Source: Hyphomonadaceae bacterium | GTDB taxonomy: Bacteria; Pseudomonadota; Alphaproteobacteria; Caulobacterales; Aquidulcibacteraceae | Length of the DNA: 64,000 nucleotides | Assembly (NCBI GenBank): GCA_016791425.1 | Contig: JAEUMQ010000001.1 | Span: forward strand, 375,138-439,137 | Reading direction: 5' to 3' | Shown: piece by piece, positions 44,627 through 53,657 of the stretch | Layout of the letters: every line of letters begins with the position of its first letter | How positions within the stretch are numbered: position 1 is the stretch's first letter | Notes under the pieces: generated by a model | Databases searched by the model: none | Seen by the model: only the letters and a program-made list of their open reading frames with translations | What the model was told of the DNA's origin: nothing | Position numbers and translations under genes: made by a program

Positions 44627-46684
44627 ATGGTTATGATGACCCGGCGCACGCTGGCGCTGTCGTCGCTTGCTGTCTTGGCCGGCTGCGCCACGAAGGCGCC
44701 CACCCAAGCGCCCCCCGCGCCGACGCCGCCCGCGATCGGAACCTTCGGCATTGATCTTTCCGCGCGCGATCTCACGGTCCAGCCGGGCGCCGACTTCTTC
44801 AAGTACTGCAACGGGACCTGGCTCGCTTCGAACGAGATCCCCGCCGACCGCACGCGCTGGGGCGCCTTCGACATGCTCGCCGCCAAGGCCGAGCAGGACG
44901 TGAAGGCGATCGTCGAGGAAGTGGCCGCCTCGGGCGGCGCGGCCGGCACCAACGCGCAGAAGATCGCCGACTATTACAACGCCTTCCTCAACCAGGACGA
45001 GATCACCGCGAAGGGCCTCGCGGCCGCTTCGCAGGAGCTGCAGCAGATCGAGGCGATCCGCACGCACGCCGACGTCGTCGCGTTCGTGAGCCGGCCCGAC
45101 ATCCCCACCAACTTCCCGATCGCATGGGGCATCGGTCTCGACGACAAGGATCCAGACAAGTACGCGGTCTTCATCACGCATTCCGGCCTTGGCCTGCCCG
45201 ATCGCGAGTATTATCGCCGCAACGACGAGCAATTCGTCACCATCCGCCGCGAGTATGAAGCGCACATCGCCCGCATGCTGACCATCGCCGGTCAGTCCGG
45301 CGCCACCACGAAGGCCCGCGCCATCGTCCGCCTCGAAACGGCGATCGCCGAGCGCCATTGGCCGATCGAGCAGCGCCGCGAAGCCAACCTTATCTACAAC
45401 AAGAAGACCCGCGCCGAGCTCATCGCGATCGATCCGCGCTTCCCCTGGGAAGAAGGCCTGCGCGTCTCCGAGCTTGGCGAGGTGCAAACCTTCGTTGTGC
45501 AGGAATTGAGCGCGATGGCGCCGCTCGCGCAGCTTGTGCGCCGCACGCCGATCAATACCTGGAAGGCCTATCTCGCCTATCACTTCCTGCACCTGAACGC
45601 TGCGCTGCTTCCCAAGGCCGTCGATGACGAGAACTTCGCTTTCTACGGCCGCACGCTGAACGGCCAGCCTCAGCAGCGCGATCGCTGGAAGCGCGGCGTC
45701 CAGGCGCTGAACGGCGCGCTCGGCGAAGCGGTCGGCGAGATTTACGTACAGCGCCACTTCCCGCCCGCGTCCAAGGCGCAGATGCAGGAGCTGGTCGAGA
45801 ACCTCCGTCGCGCCTACGGCGCGCGCATCGACGCCATCGCCTGGATGTCGCCCGAGACGAAGGTCGTCGCGCATCAGAAGCTTGCGACCTTCCGCCCGAA
45901 GATCGGCTACCCCGATCGCTGGCGCGACTATTCGGCGCTGGAGATCAAGGCCGGCGAGGCGTTCGGCAATTCCAAGCGCGCAGCGGAGTTTGATTGGCGG
46001 CGGCAGGTCGTTCGCATCAACGCCAAGACCGACCGCGAGGAATGGGCGATGACCCCGCCCACGGTCAACGCGTACTACAACGCCACCTTCAACGAGATCG
46101 TGTTCCCCGCCGCGATCCTGCAACCGCCCTTCTTCGATCCGAACGCGGACGCCGCAGTGAATTATGGCGCCATCGGCGGCGTCATCGGCCACGAGATGGG
46201 GCACGGCTTCGACGACCAGGGCGCCAAGTACGACGCCCAGGGCGTGCTGCGCGATTGGTGGAACGCCGAGGACGTGAGCCGGTTCAGCGCGCTGGGCGAC
46301 AAGCTCGCCGAGCAATACAGCGCCTTTGAGCCGCTGCCCGACGTGAAGGTGAACGGGCGCCTCACGCTGGGTGAGAATATCGGCGACAATGGCGGCCTGC
46401 AGGTCGCGCACGAAGCCTACAAGCTCTCGCTGGGCGGCGCGACGCCGCCGGAACTCGAGGGCACGACCGGCGAGCAACGCTTCTTCCTCTCCTGGGGCCA
46501 GGTGTGGCGCGAGAACATTCGCGACCAGCGGCTGCGCAATCAGGTGCTGTCCGATCCGCACTCGCCCGCGCGCTATCGCGTCAACGGCGTCGTGCGCAAT
46601 CTCGACGCCTGGTACGCAGCCTTCAACGTGCAGCCCGGCGAAGCGCTCTTCCTGCCGCCTGACCAGCGCGTGCAGATCTGGTAG
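44627..46684 (+). CDS. M13 family zinc metallopeptidase lipoprotein
   Basis: A neprilysin-like endopeptidase of about 685 residues. Zinc site GHEMGHGFDDQG (HExxH) and the third ligand motif ENIGDNGG, with the substrate strand VNAYYNATFNEIVFPAAIL in front. The signal ends ALSSLAVLAGCAT, a lipobox, and begins with MTRRT, so a Tat-like lipoprotein signal is possible. ATG 44627 is preferred because the signal starts there; a start 33 bases earlier adds hydrophilic residues. It follows the RND pump by 55 bp on the same strand and may be cotranscribed. Confidence 0.92.
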   Translation: MVMMTRRTLALSSLAVLAGCATKAPTQAPPAPTPPAIGTFGIDLSARDLTVQPGADFFKYCNGTWLASNEIPADRTRWGAFDMLAAKAEQDVKAIVEEVAASGGAAGTNAQKIADYYNAFLNQDEITAKGLAAASQELQQIEAIRTHADVVAFVSRPDIPTNFPIAWGIGLDDKDPDKYAVFITHSGLGLPDREYYRRNDEQFVTIRREYEAHIARMLTIAGQSGATTKARAIVRLETAIAERHWPIEQRREANLIYNKKTRAELIAIDPRFPWEEGLRVSELGEVQTFVVQELSAMAPLAQLVRRTPINTWKAYLAYHFLHLNAALLPKAVDDENFAFYGRTLNGQPQQRDRWKRGVQALNGALGEAVGEIYVQRHFPPASKAQMQELVENLRRAYGARIDAIAWMSPETKVVAHQKLATFRPKIGYPDRWRDYSALEIKAGEAFGNSKRAAEFDWRRQVVRINAKTDREEWAMTPPTVNAYYNATFNEIVFPAAILQPPFFDPNADAAVNYGAIGGVIGHEMGHGFDDQGAKYDAQGVLRDWWNAEDVSRFSALGDKLAEQYSAFEPLPDVKVNGRLTLGENIGDNGGLQVAHEAYKLSLGGATPPELEGTTGEQRFFLSWGQVWRENIRDQRLRNQVLSDPHSPARYRVNGVVRNLDAWYAAFNVQPGEALFLPPDQRVQIW

Positions 46685-46696
46685 GCGCAATGGCCG

Positions 46697-46729
46697 CCCC
46701 GATCTCGTTTCGCTGAAACGAGGTCGGGG
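46697..46729. terminator. 15-bp hairpin between convergent genes
   Basis: CCCCGATCTCGTTTC (46697-46711), loop GCT, GAAACGAGGTCGGGG (46715-46729): fourteen matched pairs and one G-U pair. It fills the gap between the M13 peptidase and the SnoaL-like gene and is probably a two-way terminator without a clear U-tract. Confidence 0.6.
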
Positions 46730-46731
46730 AC

Positions 46732-47172
46732 CTACCGGCGTGTCGCCTGGTCCGGAAGCGGATCGTCCTCCGAAACGTCCCAATGCTCGACGATCTTGCC
46801 GTCGCGCACCCGGAAGAAGTCAACGAACGCGCGGCCGCCCTGATCGGCGCGCGGAACCCGGTAATGGTGCACTACCACCATGTCCCCTTCCGCGAACACG
46901 TGCAGGATCCGGTATTCGTTCTGGCTGAGCGCCGCCGCGCGGTCGCGGACGCGCGCCAGCAGGCCTTCGCGACCGCCGCCCGGAACGCCCGGATTGTGCT
47001 CGATGAAGTCCGGGGCCACATAGGTTTCGATCGCCTCGACGAGGCGCCTGTCCTCATAGCCGAGCTTGTTGAACGCGTTCACGACCTCAATCGGGGATGG
47101 CGTGGCCTGCGCCAGCGCGGGCGACGCGCTCGCCGCCAGGACCGCCGCGCCCGCGAGCAACACTCTGACCAT
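46732..47172 (-). CDS. Exported SnoaL/NTF2-like protein
   Basis: About 146 residues. A signal peptide (MVRVLLAGAAVLAASASPALA) precedes a cone-shaped SnoaL-like domain: VVNAFNKLGYEDRRLVEAIETYVAPDFIEHNPGVPGG, MVVVHHYRVP and FVDFFRVRDGKIVEHWDV. ATG 47172 starts the signal with GGAG nearby. SnoaL-like secreted proteins often bind or isomerise small molecules. It follows the S46 peptidase by 20 bp on the same strand. Confidence 0.85.
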   Translation of the reverse strand: MVRVLLAGAAVLAASASPALAQATPSPIEVVNAFNKLGYEDRRLVEAIETYVAPDFIEHNPGVPGGGREGLLARVRDRAAALSQNEYRILHVFAEGDMVVVHHYRVPRADQGGRAFVDFFRVRDGKIVEHWDVSEDDPLPDQATRR

Positions 47173-47192
47173 GCCGACATCTCCAACAGGCT

Positions 47193-49250
47193 TCAACGCC
47201 GCAGCTCCGCGACGAGGGCGTTCATGCCATAGACCGTGCTCAGCACTTCCAGGATCGCGGTGGAGGCCGCCGACACCGCGCGATTGACCGAGCCGTCATA
47301 GAAATACTCGCCGCCAAGCGAGTACATGTTGCCGTCGAACACCACGCCCGCGACGCGCCCGTCGCGATCGATCAGCGCGCTCCCGGAATTGCCCCCGATG
47401 ATATCGTTCGACGAAGCCAAGTTGAAGATGGTGTTGGCGTTGAGCCGCGTCCGCGCAGCTCCCCAGGAGCGCGCTACGAGATAAGGCGCCGCGCCCGTCG
47501 CCCGCTCGTAGAGCCCCCCGATGCGGGTGAACGGCGCCACCACGCGCCCGTCCGGCTCCGTCCAGCCTTGCACGCGGCCGTAGGTGATCCGTGGGCTGAA
47601 CGTCGCTTCCGGATAGAGGCTCGAGCCATAGGCCTGGAACCGCGCGCGAGCGATCAGCTCCTGCGCGCGCGCCACGGGCCCCTCCACCTCGCGCTCATAG
47701 CGCGTCCTGAGCGAGCGCGCGTCGCCGTCCCAGCGCCGCACGAACTCGATGAGCGGATCGTCCGAATCCTCCACCGCCCCCGCGCCGCGCTCCCACAGGC
47801 GCCGCCGCACATCCGCGTCGCCGAGCCTGGTGCGCATGAGGCGCCGCGCGACCTCTTCCGGCGCGTCTCCGCGCAGCATCCGCCGCGCGACCGGATCATC
47901 TTTCAAACCCTCGCGCACCTTCGAGAGCCAGAAGGTCAGTTGCAGCTCCTCGAGCGCGCTGCTGACCGGGATGTCCGACAGAAGCTCGCGCGAGGTGGAG
48001 GCCAGCCGCGCATCGGTATACGCGAACAGGCGCTCCGCATCGGGCTTCTGGCGCTCGGCAGCCGCGCGCACGATCTGCCGCGCCCAATAGAGCAGCTTCG
48101 AGCCGCCCCCGGCGCGCCCGTCGAGCAATTGCTGCCGCACGAAGAGATCGCGATAGACGGTCATCGCGGCCGCGATCTCGCTCCATGCGGCGCCTGCCTC
48201 GCGTTGCAGCACGGGATTGCCCCGCACGCGGCTCTGCAATTGCTCTTCCGCGCGCGTCACGCGCGCGAAATTATGCGGCGCCATGAGCGCGAGCCGGCGT
48301 CCCTCCATCGCCTTATGCGCGTTCTCCACGTCGAGCAGCGCTTCCGAGACGAGCCGCGCCTCCTCCGCGCCGCGCGCCGAAAAGGCCCGCAGCCGCTCGC
48401 GTAAGTCTCCGAGATAGTCGATCCGCCACGGCAGGAAATGATCGCGCTGGAACTCGAGCTGCGCCGCCGTCGACTGGCGACTCGTGCCGCCGGGATTGCC
48501 CGCCACAAACACAAGCTCGCCCTCGCGCAGAGGCACAGTGCGCATGCGCAGCGGATCGGGCGTCCGCGCCGGACGCCCGCCCTCGTAGAACCGCAGATAA
48601 GCGACATCGAAGCAATGCCGCGGGAAATTGAAATTGTCCGGGTCGCCGCCGAAGAAGGCCGAAGCCGCCTCCGGCGTGAACACCAGCCGGATATCCTCGT
48701 AGCGCTTGTAGGTATGCAGCTTGTATTGGCCGCCGCGATAGAGCGTCACGACCTGGCACGTGCGGTCGCGCGCGTCGCCCACGCACGCGGCCTCGAGCCG
48801 CGCGATCTCCGCGTTGCGTGCACGCGCGAAGCCGCCCGCGTCCACCCCCGCCGTGGCCGCATCGATCTGCGCGCTGACATCGCTGATGTCGGTGAGCACG
48901 TTCGCGACGAGGCCCTCGCAGCGCCGCTCTTCGTTGCGCGTCCGCGCCTGAAACCCGTTCGCCGCGTAGTCGCGCCCGGCCGAAGAAAGCCCCGACACGC
49001 AATCGAGCACGCAATGCGCATTGGTGAGCACGAGCCCGTCGGCGCTCACCACCGCGCCGGAGCATCCGCTCTCCAGCCGCACCGCCCGCCCGCGCACCCG
49101 GTCGAGCCAGGCCTGGTCAGGCGCCCAGCCGTACTGGTCCGCGACGCGTGCGACGGGAAAATTGTCGAACGTCCACATGCCCTCTTCGGCATGCGCTGAC
49201 GGGAACGTGATCGCCGCCGCGACGGCGAGCGCCGCGCACAAGGCCCGCAT
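47193..49250 (-). CDS. S46 family dipeptidyl-peptidase
   Basis: A secreted serine peptidase of 685 residues like DPP7/DPP11, which remove dipeptides from peptides as nutrients. The signal is MRALCAALAVAAAITFPSAHA. The fold opens GMWTFDNFPV; catalytic His79 lies in LVLTNAHCVLDC, and the serine is in IIGGNSGSALID near residue 630. FFGGDPDNFNFPRHCFDVAYLRFY is another S46 hallmark. It heads a two-gene unit with the SnoaL-like gene. Confidence 0.93.
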   Translation of the reverse strand: MRALCAALAVAAAITFPSAHAEEGMWTFDNFPVARVADQYGWAPDQAWLDRVRGRAVRLESGCSGAVVSADGLVLTNAHCVLDCVSGLSSAGRDYAANGFQARTRNEERRCEGLVANVLTDISDVSAQIDAATAGVDAGGFARARNAEIARLEAACVGDARDRTCQVVTLYRGGQYKLHTYKRYEDIRLVFTPEAASAFFGGDPDNFNFPRHCFDVAYLRFYEGGRPARTPDPLRMRTVPLREGELVFVAGNPGGTSRQSTAAQLEFQRDHFLPWRIDYLGDLRERLRAFSARGAEEARLVSEALLDVENAHKAMEGRRLALMAPHNFARVTRAEEQLQSRVRGNPVLQREAGAAWSEIAAAMTVYRDLFVRQQLLDGRAGGGSKLLYWARQIVRAAAERQKPDAERLFAYTDARLASTSRELLSDIPVSSALEELQLTFWLSKVREGLKDDPVARRMLRGDAPEEVARRLMRTRLGDADVRRRLWERGAGAVEDSDDPLIEFVRRWDGDARSLRTRYEREVEGPVARAQELIARARFQAYGSSLYPEATFSPRITYGRVQGWTEPDGRVVAPFTRIGGLYERATGAAPYLVARSWGAARTRLNANTIFNLASSNDIIGGNSGSALIDRDGRVAGVVFDGNMYSLGGEYFYDGSVNRAVSAASTAILEVLSTVYGMNALVAELRR

Positions 49251-49315
49251 GGAAGCTCCTCAATCCCTCGGATCGAGATAGGGCGCGTGCGCCCGCGCGC
49301 GCAAGCGCGGATGCA

Positions 49316-50323
49316 TCAGGCTTCGACGACCTGCTGATCGATGCGCCCGAACACCGAATGGCCGCGCGCATCGAGCATTTCGATCTCGACACGGTCTCCC
49401 GCCTTCAGGAACGGCGTCTTCGGCGCGCCTTCACGGATCGTCTCCACGGTCCTGATCTCTGCGATGCAGGAATAGCCGAGGCCGCCATCCGCGACGGGAC
49501 GCCCCGGCGAGCCGTCCGGATCGCGGTTCGACACCGTGCCCGAACCGACGATGGTTCCCGCGCCGAGCGCGCGCGTTTTGGCGGCGTGCGCAATGAGCTG
49601 GCCGAAATCGAACGTCATCTCGTTCCCCGCGTTCGGCTTCCCGAACTCGGCGCCATTGATTCGCGTGACGAGCGGCAGATGGAGCTTGGCGCCGTCCCAC
49701 GCCTCGCCCAGAACATCCGGCGTAACCGCGACGGGCGAGAACGCCGTCGAGGGCTTGGACTGGAAGAAGCCGAACCCCTTCGCGAGCTCGCCCGGAATGA
49801 GATTGCGCAGCGAAACGTCATTGACGAGCATCACCAGCTTGATGTGCTTGCTGGCGTCGGCGGCGCTCACGCCCATCGGCACATCGTCCGTGATCACCGC
49901 GATCTCCGCCTCGCAATCGAGGCCGAACCCTGGATCGCGCAGCGGTATGGCGTCGCGAGGGGCGAGGAAGGTGTCCGAACCGCCCTGGTACATCAGCGGA
50001 TCTTCCCAAAAGCTCGCCGGCATCTCCGCGCCGCGCGCTTTGCGCACCAGCTCCACATGATTCACGTAGGCCGAACCGTCCGCCCACTGATAAGCCCGCG
50101 GCAGGGGCGCCGCGCACGCGCGCTCGTGGAAGCGCTCTCTCGGTACGCTCTCATGCGCGAGCGCTTCGGTGAGCGCCTTGAGCTTGGGCGCACACGCGCG
50201 CCAGTCGTCGAGCGCGGCCTGCAGCGTCGGCGCGACCAGAGAGGCGTCCGTGCACCACGCCAAATCATCCGACACCACGACAAGCCGTCCGTCGCGCCCG
50301 CCCTTCAGCGATGCAAGCTTCAT
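49316..50323 (-). CDS. Fumarylacetoacetate hydrolase family protein
   Basis: 335 residues of the FAH superfamily, C-C bond hydrolases of beta-diketo acids. GLDCEAEIAVITDDVP holds the metal ligands (Asp/Glu), followed by LVNDVSLRNLIP, GKPNAG and GTIVGSGTVSNRDPDGSP. At this length and with the long N-terminal part it resembles the bacterial enzymes annotated as FAH for tyrosine/homogentisate breakdown. MaiA, the preceding pathway enzyme, is encoded 2.2 kb away and supports that reading. It could instead act on another acylpyruvate. Confidence 0.85.
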   Translation of the reverse strand: MKLASLKGGRDGRLVVVSDDLAWCTDASLVAPTLQAALDDWRACAPKLKALTEALAHESVPRERFHERACAAPLPRAYQWADGSAYVNHVELVRKARGAEMPASFWEDPLMYQGGSDTFLAPRDAIPLRDPGFGLDCEAEIAVITDDVPMGVSAADASKHIKLVMLVNDVSLRNLIPGELAKGFGFFQSKPSTAFSPVAVTPDVLGEAWDGAKLHLPLVTRINGAEFGKPNAGNEMTFDFGQLIAHAAKTRALGAGTIVGSGTVSNRDPDGSPGRPVADGGLGYSCIAEIRTVETIREGAPKTPFLKAGDRVEIEMLDARGHSVFGRIDQQVVEA

Positions 50324-50335
50324 GCGATCTCCCTA

Positions 50336-50758
50336 TCAATCCATGTCCGGGCGCCCGCGCCGATCGGCCTTGAGCCGCCCGTGCCGCGCCTTGGTGTCGA
50401 GCCGCTTCTCTTTGGACGCGCGCGTCGGCTTGGTCGCCTTGCGCGGCTTGGGTTTGTGCGCCGCCTGCTCGATGAGCGCAACAAGGCGCTCGATGGCGTC
50501 GTCCTTGTTGCGCTCCTGCGTGCGGAAGCGGTCGGCGGTGATCACGATGACGCCGTCCTTGGTGGCGCGCGCGCCGGCAAGCGCAATGAGCCGCGCCTTG
50601 ATCTCCTCAGGGACGCTGGCGCTGGCAATGACGTCGAACCGCGCCTGCGCCGCGCTCGACACTTTGTTGACGTTCTGCCCGCCCGGCCCCGACGCGCGGA
50701 TGAAGGTGAACTCGATTTCGTCCGGATCGAGCGCGAGATGAGGCGTGACGCGGATCAT
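50336..50758 (-). CDS. arfB: Alternative ribosome-rescue factor ArfB
   Basis: A 140-residue peptidyl-tRNA hydrolase that frees stalled ribosomes. The catalytic GGQ is in RASGPGGQNVNKVSSA (about 24-28). The C-terminal basic tail (about residues 105-137, KPRKATKPTRASKEKRLDTK) is the part that enters the empty mRNA channel. ATG 50758 overlaps the stop of the upstream gene by one base. It follows the FAH-like gene's start, on the same strand. Length and tail separate it from RF1/RF2. Confidence 0.93.
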   Translation of the reverse strand: MIRVTPHLALDPDEIEFTFIRASGPGGQNVNKVSSAAQARFDVIASASVPEEIKARLIALAGARATKDGVIVITADRFRTQERNKDDAIERLVALIEQAAHKPKPRKATKPTRASKEKRLDTKARHGRLKADRRGRPDMD

Positions 50759-51120
50759 CAATCCTCGGAGCTCAGGCTGCGCGGCGGAGTCTGGACGATC
50801 TGGTAGTCGATTTCGGTCTCCAGGTCGCCGACGCTCACATTCGCTTTGACGCCGTGGTCGGCGAGCGTCGTTCGGAAGCGGCGCATGCCGTCGAGCTTCT
50901 CCATTCTCTTGGAGAGCTTGTCGGCGCGCTCCTCCGCGCGCATCGCGATGATCACCGTGCCATCGACGATCCGATAGCCTTCCACGCGCATGAGCGCGGG
51001 ATCGATCTCGGCGGCCTGGGTCGCAACCCATTCGGCCCAACCGCCCGCATCGTCGAGCTGATCGGGCTCGAGTAGGAACGAGATGGTGACGCTCGAAGGT
51101 CCGGACATCAGCCTGTCCAT
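50758..51120 (-). CDS. Uncharacterised 120-residue protein upstream of arfB
   Basis: No family recognised. The sequence is a mixed alpha/beta protein: VTISFLLEPDQLDDAGGWAEWVATQ, RIVDGTVIIAMRAEERADKLSKRME, ANVSVGDLETEIDYQIV. Two strands and two helices are visible. Its stop overlaps the arfB start (TGATG), so it is probably co-translated and may be linked to translation quality control or simply carried in the operon. Residue 5 (MSGPSS) is a second possible start. It diverges from the small gene at 51156. Confidence 0.65.
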   Translation of the reverse strand: MDRLMSGPSSVTISFLLEPDQLDDAGGWAEWVATQAAEIDPALMRVEGYRIVDGTVIIAMRAEERADKLSKRMEKLDGMRRFRTTLADHGVKANVSVGDLETEIDYQIVQTPPRSLSSED

Positions 51121-51155
51121 ACATAACGGTTGCGGAACAACTCGGGAACGAGTAT

Positions 51156-51368
51156 ATGCGCATCATGGCCGACGAACCGGACAGCGTGGTTCTCGTGGTG
51201 CTTCGACGCATCGACGCGAAGCTTGATCGGGTTGTTGACGAACTTCTCGAACTGAAGACGCGTACGACCAATGTCGAAGAGAACATGGCGGTCCTGATGC
51301 GCCGCATGGACCGTTTCGAAAGTCGGCTCGAGCGGATCGAGCGCCGCCTCGATCTGGTTGAGACCTGA
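51156..51368 (+). CDS. Small coiled-coil protein
   Basis: A 70-residue protein. After a short start it is almost one amphipathic helix (VVLVVLRRIDAKLDRVVDELLELKTRT, then RMDRFESRLERIERRLDLVE) with regular leucine, isoleucine and arginine spacing, so it should form a coiled coil. ATG 51165 (MADEPDS) is an alternative start. Such small helical proteins are common in alphaproteobacteria and their roles are mostly unknown. It ends two bases before the convergent asparaginase-like gene. Confidence 0.7.
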   Translation: MRIMADEPDSVVLVVLRRIDAKLDRVVDELLELKTRTTNVEENMAVLMRRMDRFESRLERIERRLDLVET

Positions 51369-51370
51369 GC

Positions 51371-52426
51371 TCATTCCTCGTCCGCGTAGATGTGAACCAC
51401 TGGAGTCTCGCCGTCCGCGACGCGCGCGCGGAACATGCCTGAGGTGTTGAGGCTGAACGCGAGACGGCCGGCGCCATCCATCGCGATCACGCCGCCGTCG
51501 CCGCCGATTGCCGGCAGCTCCTCGTGCACGACCTTGTCCGCCGCCGCCTGCACGCTCATGCGCCGGTGCTCGATGAGCGCGCACACTTCGCGCGCCGCCG
51601 AAAGCCGGATGAAGAACTCGCCCGTGCCTGTCGAGGAGACCGCGCAGACGCCATTCTGCGCATACGTGCCCGCGCCGATGATCGGGCTGTCCCCGATGCG
51701 GTTCCAGCGCTTCGCGGTGGTGCCGCCGGTCGATGTGCCGGCCGCCACATTGCCCGCCCGGTCCCGCGCGACGACGCCGACCGTGCCGAATTGATGATCA
51801 TGAAGATCGGTCGCGCCCTGCACAGGCCGCGGCGCCGCCCCCTCCGGCCGCATCGGGATCGCTGCGTTGCGACGCCGCAATTCCTGCTCCAATTGCCGCC
51901 AGCGATGCTCGGTGAAGAAATAGGCCGGCGCGACTTGTTCCAGCCCCTGCTCCGCCGCGAACGCATCGGCGCCCGCGCCGGCCAGCATCACGTGCGAAGA
52001 CTTCTCCATCACGGCGCGCGCCGCCGAGATCGGGTGCCGCGTCGTGCGCATCCCCGCGACCGCCCCCGCGCTGCGCATGCGGCCGTCCATGATCGAGGCG
52101 TCGAGATCATTCTTGCCGTCGGCGGTGAAGACCGCGCCGCGCCCTGCGTTGAAGTTCGGATCGTCCTCCATGAGCCGCACGCTTGTTTCCACCGCGTCGA
52201 GCGCGCTGCCGCCGCCGCGCAGCACGCCCGCCCCCGCTTCGAGCGCTGCGCTGAGCGAGGCGCGATAGCTGGCCTCCGCCTCCGGATTCATGTCGCTGCG
52301 CGAGATCACCCCGGCTCCGCCATGCAGCGCGATCGACCAGGACGGCCCTGCCGCCGGGGTCGTGGCGCACGCGCCCAGGAGCAGCAACGCCCCGACCGCC
52401 AGCAGCCTTATGGAATCTCTTCGCAT
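51371..52426 (-). CDS. Isoaspartyl peptidase/L-asparaginase lipoprotein
   Basis: An Ntn-hydrolase of 351 residues that self-cleaves and hydrolyses asparagine or isoaspartyl peptides. SIALHGGAGV (about 31-40), GGGSALDAVETSV and the nucleophile Thr215 in HDHQFGTVGVVARD, plus NRIGDSPIIGAGTYA and STGTGEFFIR are the family pattern. The signal ends LLLLGACAT, a lipobox, so the enzyme is probably attached to the envelope. The nucleophile is at the expected processing site. It is divergent from maiA across 72 bp. Confidence 0.93.
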   Translation of the reverse strand: MRRDSIRLLAVGALLLLGACATTPAAGPSWSIALHGGAGVISRSDMNPEAEASYRASLSAALEAGAGVLRGGGSALDAVETSVRLMEDDPNFNAGRGAVFTADGKNDLDASIMDGRMRSAGAVAGMRTTRHPISAARAVMEKSSHVMLAGAGADAFAAEQGLEQVAPAYFFTEHRWRQLEQELRRRNAAIPMRPEGAAPRPVQGATDLHDHQFGTVGVVARDRAGNVAAGTSTGGTTAKRWNRIGDSPIIGAGTYAQNGVCAVSSTGTGEFFIRLSAAREVCALIEHRRMSVQAAADKVVHEELPAIGGDGGVIAMDGAGRLAFSLNTSGMFRARVADGETPVVHIYADEE

Positions 52427-52498
52427 GGGCGCCACGCTACACCCTCGCCGCCCCGGCATGAACCTTTCCCGCGCCGCAGGAAGGGCCCATAGGAGGGC

Positions 52499-53149
52499 AT
52501 GCCGGCCAGCTTGACGCTCATCGACTATTGGCGCTCGGGAACCTCGCACCGGACGCGCATTGCGCTCCACCTGAAGGGCCTCGCCTTTGAACACCGCACC
52601 ATCGATCTGAGAGTTGGGGCTCAAGCCTCCGCAGAATACACGGCCCTGAACCCACAAGCGCTCGTCCCGACCCTGATCACGGACGGTGCGGTCCTCACCC
52701 AGAGCCCGGCCATCCTGGAATGGCTGGAGGAGGTCTATCCGGTCCCGCCGCTCCTCCCCGCCGACCCGGCCGCCCGCGCTCAGGTTCGCGCCATCGCCGC
52801 GGCGGTCGCCTGCGACATCCACCCTTTGGGCAACCTGCGCGTGTTGAAATATCTGCGCGCCGAGATGGGCCAGGACGAAGCCGCCGCGACCGCCTTCGCG
52901 CGCCGCTGGATCGAACTGGGCTTCGAAGCGATCACGAAGCTGCTCGTCGCCTCTCCCGGCGGCCCCTGGGCTTGGGGAGAAAGGCCCACGCTCGCCGATT
53001 GCTGCCTCGTCCCGCAGCTCTACGCCGCGATCGACCGGCACAAGCTCGCGCTCTCGCCGCGCCTCGCGGCAATCTATGCCGCGTCAGAGACGCATCCGGC
53101 CTTCATCGCAGCGCATCCGCTCAATCAGCCCGACGCACCTAAGGGCTGA
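52499..53149 (+). CDS. maiA: Maleylacetoacetate isomerase
   Basis: A zeta-class glutathione S-transferase of 216 residues that isomerises maleylacetoacetate to fumarylacetoacetate in homogentisate breakdown. TLIDYWRSGTSHRTRIALHLKG is the N-terminal thioredoxin-like segment. The usual SSCS/SSxS motif reads SGTS. NPQALVPTL and TQSPAILEWLEEVYP follow, and WGERPTLADCCLVPQ is in the C-terminal helical domain. The next gene starts one base after its stop, so they form an operon. Confidence 0.92.
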   Translation: MPASLTLIDYWRSGTSHRTRIALHLKGLAFEHRTIDLRVGAQASAEYTALNPQALVPTLITDGAVLTQSPAILEWLEEVYPVPPLLPADPAARAQVRAIAAAVACDIHPLGNLRVLKYLRAEMGQDEAAATAFARRWIELGFEAITKLLVASPGGPWAWGERPTLADCCLVPQLYAAIDRHKLALSPRLAAIYAASETHPAFIAAHPLNQPDAPKG

Positions 53150-53614
53150 ATGTCCGGCCCCGAGATCTACTTCCTCAAACATCCAACGCCCGAGGCGTTG
53201 CGCGCGGCGCTGGCGCCGCTCTTCCAGGTCACCCCCGCCGAGGTCTTCGTCTATTTCGACGCCGAGGAAGTGCTCGGCTCGATAAACCGCGCCGCCGATG
53301 CGGCCCTCGAAGCCGCCTATTATGCAAGCCCGGTGCGCGTCCTCGTCAGAGCGAACAAGCCCGACAGCGGCCCAATCGCCGGCTGGCTGCGCGTCGAACG
53401 CATCGATCTCGACGCACGCATGCTGGCGAGGGCGCTGGCGCGCGCCCTCGGCGAGCCTTTCATCTACCCCGATCCAATCCCGGACCCGCGCGATCACCCG
53501 ATCGCCGAGGCCGCGCAAATTGAGGTCTCTGCCGACGGAACCGAGCGCAAGGTATGGATCTACGAGTTCGGCTCGCCCGACGGCGATCGCACGGAACTCA
53601 CCGATCGCGACTGA
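53150..53614 (+). CDS. Uncharacterised protein downstream of maiA
   Basis: 154 residues, family not recognised. Three elements are visible: PEALRAALAPLFQVTPAEVFVYFD, VRVLVRANKPDSGPIAGWLRVERID and ERKVWIYEFGSPDGDRTELTD. Proline-rich spacing (PIPDPRDHPIAEAAQ) suggests a small alpha/beta fold. Its ATG directly follows the maiA stop, so it is co-expressed with it. A link with aromatic amino acid breakdown is possible but unproven. Confidence 0.65.
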   Translation: MSGPEIYFLKHPTPEALRAALAPLFQVTPAEVFVYFDAEEVLGSINRAADAALEAAYYASPVRVLVRANKPDSGPIAGWLRVERIDLDARMLARALARALGEPFIYPDPIPDPRDHPIAEAAQIEVSADGTERKVWIYEFGSPDGDRTELTDRD

Positions 53615-53657
53615 CATTGTTCGCTGACTGGCCTAAGTCTGAACCGAGGAGAACATC

